64,000 bases of DNA from the NCBI RefSeq assembly GCF_964355755.1, contig NC_092678.1, positions 20,248,922-20,312,921 on the forward strand. Reading direction: 5' to 3'. Each line of letters opens with the position of its first letter. Positions within the stretch are counted from its first letter, which is position 1. A program made the position numbers and the translations under genes. The notes below the pieces were generated by a model that did not search any database, was not told the DNA's origin, and saw only the letters and a program-made list of their open reading frames with translations. This DNA is from Antedon mediterranea (taxonomy: Eukaryota; Echinodermata; Crinoidea; Comatulida; Antedonidae). This document shows, one piece after another, positions 59,401 through 64,000 of this stretch.

Positions 59401-59797
59401 CAAAATGGCCAATTTTACTGCAATTATAGCATTTTTTATCATTTATTCATTTTATTATTTATTTAGTGTTTGGTGGGTTAGAGCTTCTCTTTACTTTATT
59501 TATCTCACCTGATTGTTCAGTACCGCCATCATCGAAATTGGGTTTAGGATTTTCAATGCTCTCCGCTCGTAATTTTGCTGTTTCTAGAGATCTCGCTTCA
59601 TTTAATACCTCTGCCAATGTCCATGCTGGGTGTTTAAATATTTCTCTCCTTAGCTTTTTGTTGCTTGTTTTCTGTAGTATTTGAGCACGTATTTCGTTAT
59701 CTAGATTATTAAACTGGCAGTGTTCGCCTTCGATTTTTAGCCGTGTTACAAATTGATCAACGGTCTCATGTACTCCCTGTTTTAACTCACGAAACGT
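56436..59797 (-). pseudogene. Decayed Ty3/Gypsy gag-pol
   Basis: From high to low coordinates the element reads: a gag part (59797-59469) with a retro-gag pattern, a zinc knuckle C-YNC-SKIGH-FASC (near 59395-59440), a protease remnant near 59160 with DTQA instead of DTGA, and the 703-codon ORF 58949-56838. That ORF has RT (KLDLSHAYAQL, NKLPYGVKPA, CNQDDVLIS where a Tyr is usual), RNase H (LECDASQYGIG, TDHKPL) and the integrase zinc domain (H-H-C-C). The integrase core is mostly deleted, joining ILIDD directly to a TTGLTPAELLMKRKL-like segment in another frame. A C-terminal tail ORF lies at 56684-56436. The 5' end is cut at about 59797 by the LINE. It is a dead copy. Confidence 0.85.
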
Positions 59798-59799
59798 GT

Positions 59800-62700
59800 A
59801 TACTGATAAAGAAATTAAGAAGAAAAATATCGGTGATTATTAACACACCTTACTCTAGTAAAGCTAGTAAAACGAGAGGCCGAGTAATGAGCAATCTTAT
59901 AACTATTGAGAATACTAAGTACATGAACATAAACGTTTTTTCGTGCCCCAAGATTTTGTTAACAATGTAAGGTCAATTAGAAACAAAGTGGATGAATTTG
60001 AGGCTACCCTTAGCAAATACAAAATTGACTTGGCAGTTGTAACTGAGACGTGGTTAAATGCCGAAACTGAAAATTTAGCAACTATTCCTGGATATCAACA
60101 TTTCAATAAGATGCGTGTTGGAAGGAAAGGTGGTGGAGTATCTGTGTACTCAGTTGACAGGCTAATTATGAATCACACTGAACACCATGATCAGTGTAAT
60201 TTTGAGTGTCTTTGGTGTTGTATTACAATACCCAATAACATCAGGCGCTTGAAACACTTATATGTTGGTGCGATATATTATCCACCCGCAGCGGCTGGAG
60301 CTGAACAACTTGTATCGCATGTGATTGAAACAGTCGACAGGATACGCAGTGCCAACCATGAAGTTCCAATTATAATTCTAGGTGACTTCAACGACCTTAA
60401 TACTAATGAGCTTTGTGACAATCTTGGCCTAACTCAAGTAGTTAATTTTCATACACGGAAAGATTCTACACTTGACAAAATTTTTATGAATTACCCTGAA
60501 TTATATGATGATATACTGTAGTACGGAAAGCACCCATTGGGAGCAGTGATCACGTCTCGGTGTTAATGAAGCCTATAACTTGTTTACCTAAAAATGATCA
60601 TTTCGCGGTAAAGATTAGACCTATGAAGGACTCGTCCATGAGGCAATTTGGCCAGTGGTTAGTTGATTATGAATGGAATAATGTCTACGACCTTATGGAT
60701 ACAAATGATAAAACTGCGATGCTACTGTAGCTACTACTCTACAAAATGCCTATTATAGTAATTTCCCGACTGAGTTGCTGAAAATGAGGAGTACTGATCA
60801 CCCATGGCTTACGAAAAGAGTGAAACAACTCATAAAGCAACGACAAAAAGCATATGTTAAATTTGGAAAATCTAGCAAGTGGAAAAAACTTCGAAATGGT
60901 GTACAAAAAGCGATTATGGACGCGAAAAAATCTTACTACCAAGACGCGATTTCTGGCCTTCACAATTCGGACTCCTCCAAATGGCACAAGAATGTTGGAA
61001 AACTTTGTAATCTTAATCAGAAGCAGTCATTTAGCATTCCAGGTCTTAACGAAAAGGAAACCACTGAATCAATTAATCAGCACTTTGCGGATGTCTGTTG
61101 CCAATTACCTGCTCTGGACCAAAACAACTTGCCTGCATATCTTCCATCCTCGCAGCCGCCTCCTGAAATCTATCCTGGACAGGTCCAGAGATTGCTACAA
61201 TCAATAAAACCCAAAAAGGCAGGACATCCAGAAGACCTGCCTGCTAAACTTTTAAGAGAATGTGCTTTTGAACTAGCGCCCCCTATAACCAATGTGTTTA
61301 ACTGCGCCCTAAAAGCAGGTACTTTCCCTGATAGGTGGAAGCATGCGACAGTAGTACCTGTCCCTAAAATCAAAGGAGCTAATACCTGTAACGATCTGCG
61401 TCCTATTTCACTTACACCCTTATTAGCAAGAACTTTTGAGACTTTTTTAGTTAATTGGATCATAGAGGACATTAGCGTTAAGCTTGATAGTCGACAATTC
61501 GGGAGCCGCAAGGGTGCATCCACCACCCATTACTTAATTAGTTTAATTGATTCTGTATTGAAGGATACTGATGGTAAACATTGTTATGTTAATTTATGCG
61601 CGGTTGATTTTGCTAAAGCCTTTGATCGGGTTGATCATACTATAATTATTAACAAATTAATAGATATCGGAGTGAGATCATCCATAATACCCATCATCTG
61701 CAGCTTCCTTACTAATAGAGGCATCAATACCAGAGTGGGTAAGACCATCTCGGGTACAAGAAAGATCACCTGCGGCGTGCCCCAGACTAATTAATGATGC
61801 CAGTCTAGGAAGCTGCAGAAGATGGAAGTATGTGGATGATCTCACTCTAGGTGAAGTCGTGAAAAAAAACAATAATTCCCATTTACAGGTCTCCCTTGAT
61901 GACTTGGATGACTGGTGTAAAGCTAACAATATGTTGCCTAAACCGTCTAATGCCATGTTATGACAATTAATTTTTTGCGTAATGCTAGTGAGTTCCAGCC
62001 ATTCACCCTCAACAATACTATCCTTGAATGTGTTGGCAACCTCAAACTGTTAGGGGTTACTATTCAAGATAACATGAAATGGGACATGCATGTCACAGAC
62101 ATAGTCTCTAAGGCATCTCGAAAGATGTTTGCTTTATTTGTGATGAGGAGGTCTCGCGCGTCTGTGAATGACCTGATCAAGGTGTTCTGTTGCTATATTA
62201 GACCTATTCTTGAGTATGCATGCCCTGTGTGGCATGGTGCAATTACTAAAAAATTAGCACATAAAATTGAAGCTGTTCAAAAAAGAGCTCTAAGAACTAT
62301 CCTGGGAAAAAATTATATATCGTACGATTTAGCTTTAGAGGAGACGCAACTCCTTTCGCTTGCGGCAAGGAGGGAAAGTCTGGTGCGTTCCTTTGGTCAG
62401 GGTCTCATAAAATCGACTTTGCACAGGGATATGCTCCCTCCTTGCCGCAAGCGAAAATTAAACCTTAGATCCAATGGTGGAAATCTGGAAGTGCCTAAAT
62501 GCAAAACCGACAGATATAAACGGTCTGCTGTACCGTATATTGTTAATCTGCTTAACTCGAAATAATTTTTTTTATATAGGATTTTTATAAGAAAATAAAT
62601 AAATTCATTTAAATTAATACTATTGTATATATTGCTTAAAATAAATTAAAACCTTGATAAATATTTTTAAAATACTAGATAAATTTTAATGATTAATGTA

Positions 62701-62860
62701 CAGTATATTTATTTTTCTTATGCATTTTGTAAATTGTTTTGTATTTTTTATCTGTAATGTAAATTTTTTATATAATGTGCTACAATAATTTCAGACTTGT
62801 TCTGCTTTTTGTAATGTTTTATATACCGAAATAAATAAAATAAATAAATAAATAAATAAA
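59800..62860 (+). pseudogene. Broken LINE with AP endonuclease and reverse transcriptase
   Basis: Fragments in shifting frames give an AP endonuclease (NVRSIRNKVDEFE, TETWLN, GGGVSVY, GDFNDLN and GSSDH near 60540) and then RT (WKHATVVPVPKIKG, LRPISLTPLLARTFE, AVDFAKAFDRVDH, YVDDLTLGE at about 61830). A C-terminal part follows at 61960-62565 (VCCYIRPILEYACPVWHG-type motif). Stops or shifts occur near 59960, 60519, 60728, 61790 and 61955. Motif B is cut short after GVPQ by a deletion. The 3' end is an (AAAT)n tail at 62830-62860. It resembles CR1/jockey-type LINEs and inserted into the Gypsy element. Confidence 0.85.
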
Positions 62861-62917
62861 TGATGAATGTGTTTTATTACTAGACTTTATGTTACAGCCG
62901 TTATTTCGATATATCAC
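62861..62917 (-). mobile_element. LTR fragment of the Gypsy element
   Basis: 57 bp match about 54703-54759 almost exactly (…TGTTTTATTACTAGACTTT…). They sit between the LINE tail and the 5S-derived SINE. The position is right for the remnant of the 5' LTR of the minus-strand Gypsy element, broken on one side by the LINE and on the other by the SINE. Confidence 0.6.
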
Positions 62918-63122
62918 ACCCACCTTGACCAGAACGTCTGAGGCAGATACTAGATGCAGGGGCTGCCATATTAAGAGTCAGCAATGCTGATTGTAAACGG
63001 GACCCCAGCTCAGTATACAGCAGATTTCCAGATGGTCTCCCATCCAAGCTCTAACCACCCCCCGACGCTGCTTAATTTCGGTGATATGACGAGAACCGCT
63101 GTTTCAACGTGGTAAAGCCGTA
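62918..63122 (-). mobile_element. 5S rRNA-derived SINE (SINE3-like)
   Basis: On the minus strand, 63122-63010 reads as a degenerate 5S rRNA. It includes the TACCACG-TTGAA stretch, AAGCAGCGTCGGG (box A region) and TTGGATGGGAGACC (box C). An unrelated body (about 63005-62918) follows. Mismatches such as CGTCATATCACCG and the GGGGGG run, and the fused body, show it is not a functional 5S gene. Confidence 0.8.
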
Positions 63123-63129
63123 TTTCATC

Positions 63130-63390
63130 ATATGGCAATACAATTACGTGCGTAGCGCACATAACGCATGTGTACGCGCGCTTATAATTTTAAAAATAGA
63201 TTTTCCATGAAATTAAAGTACTTTTCAGGAAATTGTAAGCGTTTACAAAATTTTTATGATTTTCGCGTTAAACGTTATATGCACTCTTTTTGTTTTACAA
63301 CCTTTCTAAAATAATTTCATCATATTTTATTCACGTTTTAATTCGAAATTGCGTTATACGAGCACGTCAAAAGTACGGTGGCCCACAACT
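63130..63390 (+). mobile_element. Helitron-like body fragment
   Basis: The fragment resembles 26000-26250 and 27510-27760 in order and wording (ACGCGCG-rich, ATTTTAAAA, TTCATG-AAATT, CAACCTTTCTAAAATAATTT, AAATTGCGTTATACGAGCACGT). It is diverged and has no terminus. Confidence 0.45.
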
Positions 63391-63415
63391 GTCACGCACT
63401 CTATACAAATCATAT

Positions 63416-63680
63416 TCACACAATTAAAGAAGGAATCACACAATTAAAGAAGAAATCACACAATTAAAGAAGGAATCGCATATAAACAAAAGAAAGCATG
63501 AAAATATAAAACGAAATGCACAAATAAAGAAGAAAAGAGCTAAGCATAATTAAAGAAGTCCGCAACAAATTCGAAAGCTCCTCGCACAATTATAGAAGTC
63601 CGCAACAAATTCGAAAGCTCCTCGCACAATTAAAGAAGTCCGCAACAAATTTGAAAGTACCTCGCACAATTAAAGTACAG
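63416..63680. repeat. Two short tandem arrays (20 bp and 40 bp units)
   Basis: Three copies of a 20-bp unit with CACACAATTAAAGAAGGAAT (63416-63476) are followed by about three copies of a 40-bp unit (63543-63665). Both units contain CACAATTAAAGAAG, so the second array probably arose from the first. Confidence 0.8.
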
Positions 63681-63724
63681 TAGTCCGTATGGAACGCCAT
63701 CACTGCCTCCGGCAGCAAACTTTA

Positions 63725-63970
63725 ATTCTATTCGGCTCTTATTCGGCCCATTTACCATTACGTTCGGCTCTTTCAGCATTCGGCGCATTTCTATTCGGCC
63801 CATTTACCATTACGTTCGGCTCTTTCAGCATTCGGCTCTTTTTTATTCGGCCCATTTACCATTACGTTCGGCTCTTTCAGCATTCGGCTCTTTTTTATTC
63901 GGCCCATTTACCATTACGTTCGGCTCTTTCAGCATTCGGCTCTTTTTTATTCGGCCCATTTACCATTATG
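63725..63970. repeat. 52-bp tandem repeat
   Basis: Nearly five copies of a 52-bp unit containing CATTACGTTCGGCTCTTTC and TTCGGCCCATTTACC. A 98-codon ORF runs through it only because the array lacks stops; it is not taken as a gene. Confidence 0.85.
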
Positions 63971-64000
63971 TGTTATAGATTTTAACATAACGCCAGTGCG

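Noticed and set aside
63010-63122. Functional 5S rRNA gene
   Set aside because: Multiple substitutions and a G-run in the 5S part, plus a fused SINE body, rule out a normal gene.
63689-63985. 98-codon ORF with repeated peptide
   Set aside because: It only reflects a 52-bp noncoding tandem repeat without stops; the unit is not a multiple of three.

Overview
This is animal nuclear DNA: AT-rich, with multi-exon genes on GT-AG introns and a dense, diverse set of transposable elements. TNF-receptor, death-domain, DED and OTU/vertnin-like modules, Penelope-like and Gypsy elements, tRNA- and 5S-derived SINEs and many TAGGCCTA-type clusters suggest a marine invertebrate deuterostome. My guess is an echinoderm, possibly a crinoid; this is an inference, not a match.

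Layout. (1) 1-5160: a TIR DNA transposon, a tRNA-derived SINE and AT-rich sequence. (2) 5161-13220 (+): gene A, a TNF-receptor-like membrane protein with two cysteine-rich exons, a Thr-rich stalk, a transmembrane helix, a run of small in-frame exons, a death domain (DD) and a terminal exon with an OTU/vertnin-like fold that keeps a Cys and a His at the expected catalytic places. (3) 13221-20300: duplicated 3' flank, a foldback element, transposon fragments and a dead receptor exon. (4) 23241-35177 (+): gene B, a paralogue of A with the same architecture, whose large intron holds two head-to-tail Helitron-like copies. (5) 35178-41090: the paralogous 3' flank, broken by a MITE, a LINE and a third Helitron-like copy. 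(6) 42392-45787: a gag-only LTR retrotransposon with target duplication. (7) 47691-52250: an apparently young Penelope-like element with an intact 831-aa ORF and matching 444-bp terminal repeats. (8) 52321-56050 (+): gene C, exons for a DED-containing intracellular protein followed in phase by a near-identical copy of gene B's linker and DD exons. (9) 54617-62917 (-): a decayed Gypsy element whose 3' end surrounds the gene B-derived segment, with a dead LINE inserted. (10) 62918-64000: a 5S-derived SINE, a Helitron-like fragment and tandem repeats.

How the genes fit together. A and B look like death receptors that carry their own ubiquitin-protease-like domain. C looks like a DED + DD adaptor whose DD comes from gene B. 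If expressed, the cluster could hold a receptor pair and an adaptor able to interact through related DDs. The DED/DD adaptor may have been assembled by mobile-element-mediated movement of two exons with their introns; this is the most striking feature of the window. The 5' signal-peptide exons of A and B were not identified, and all functions are inferred from sequence patterns.
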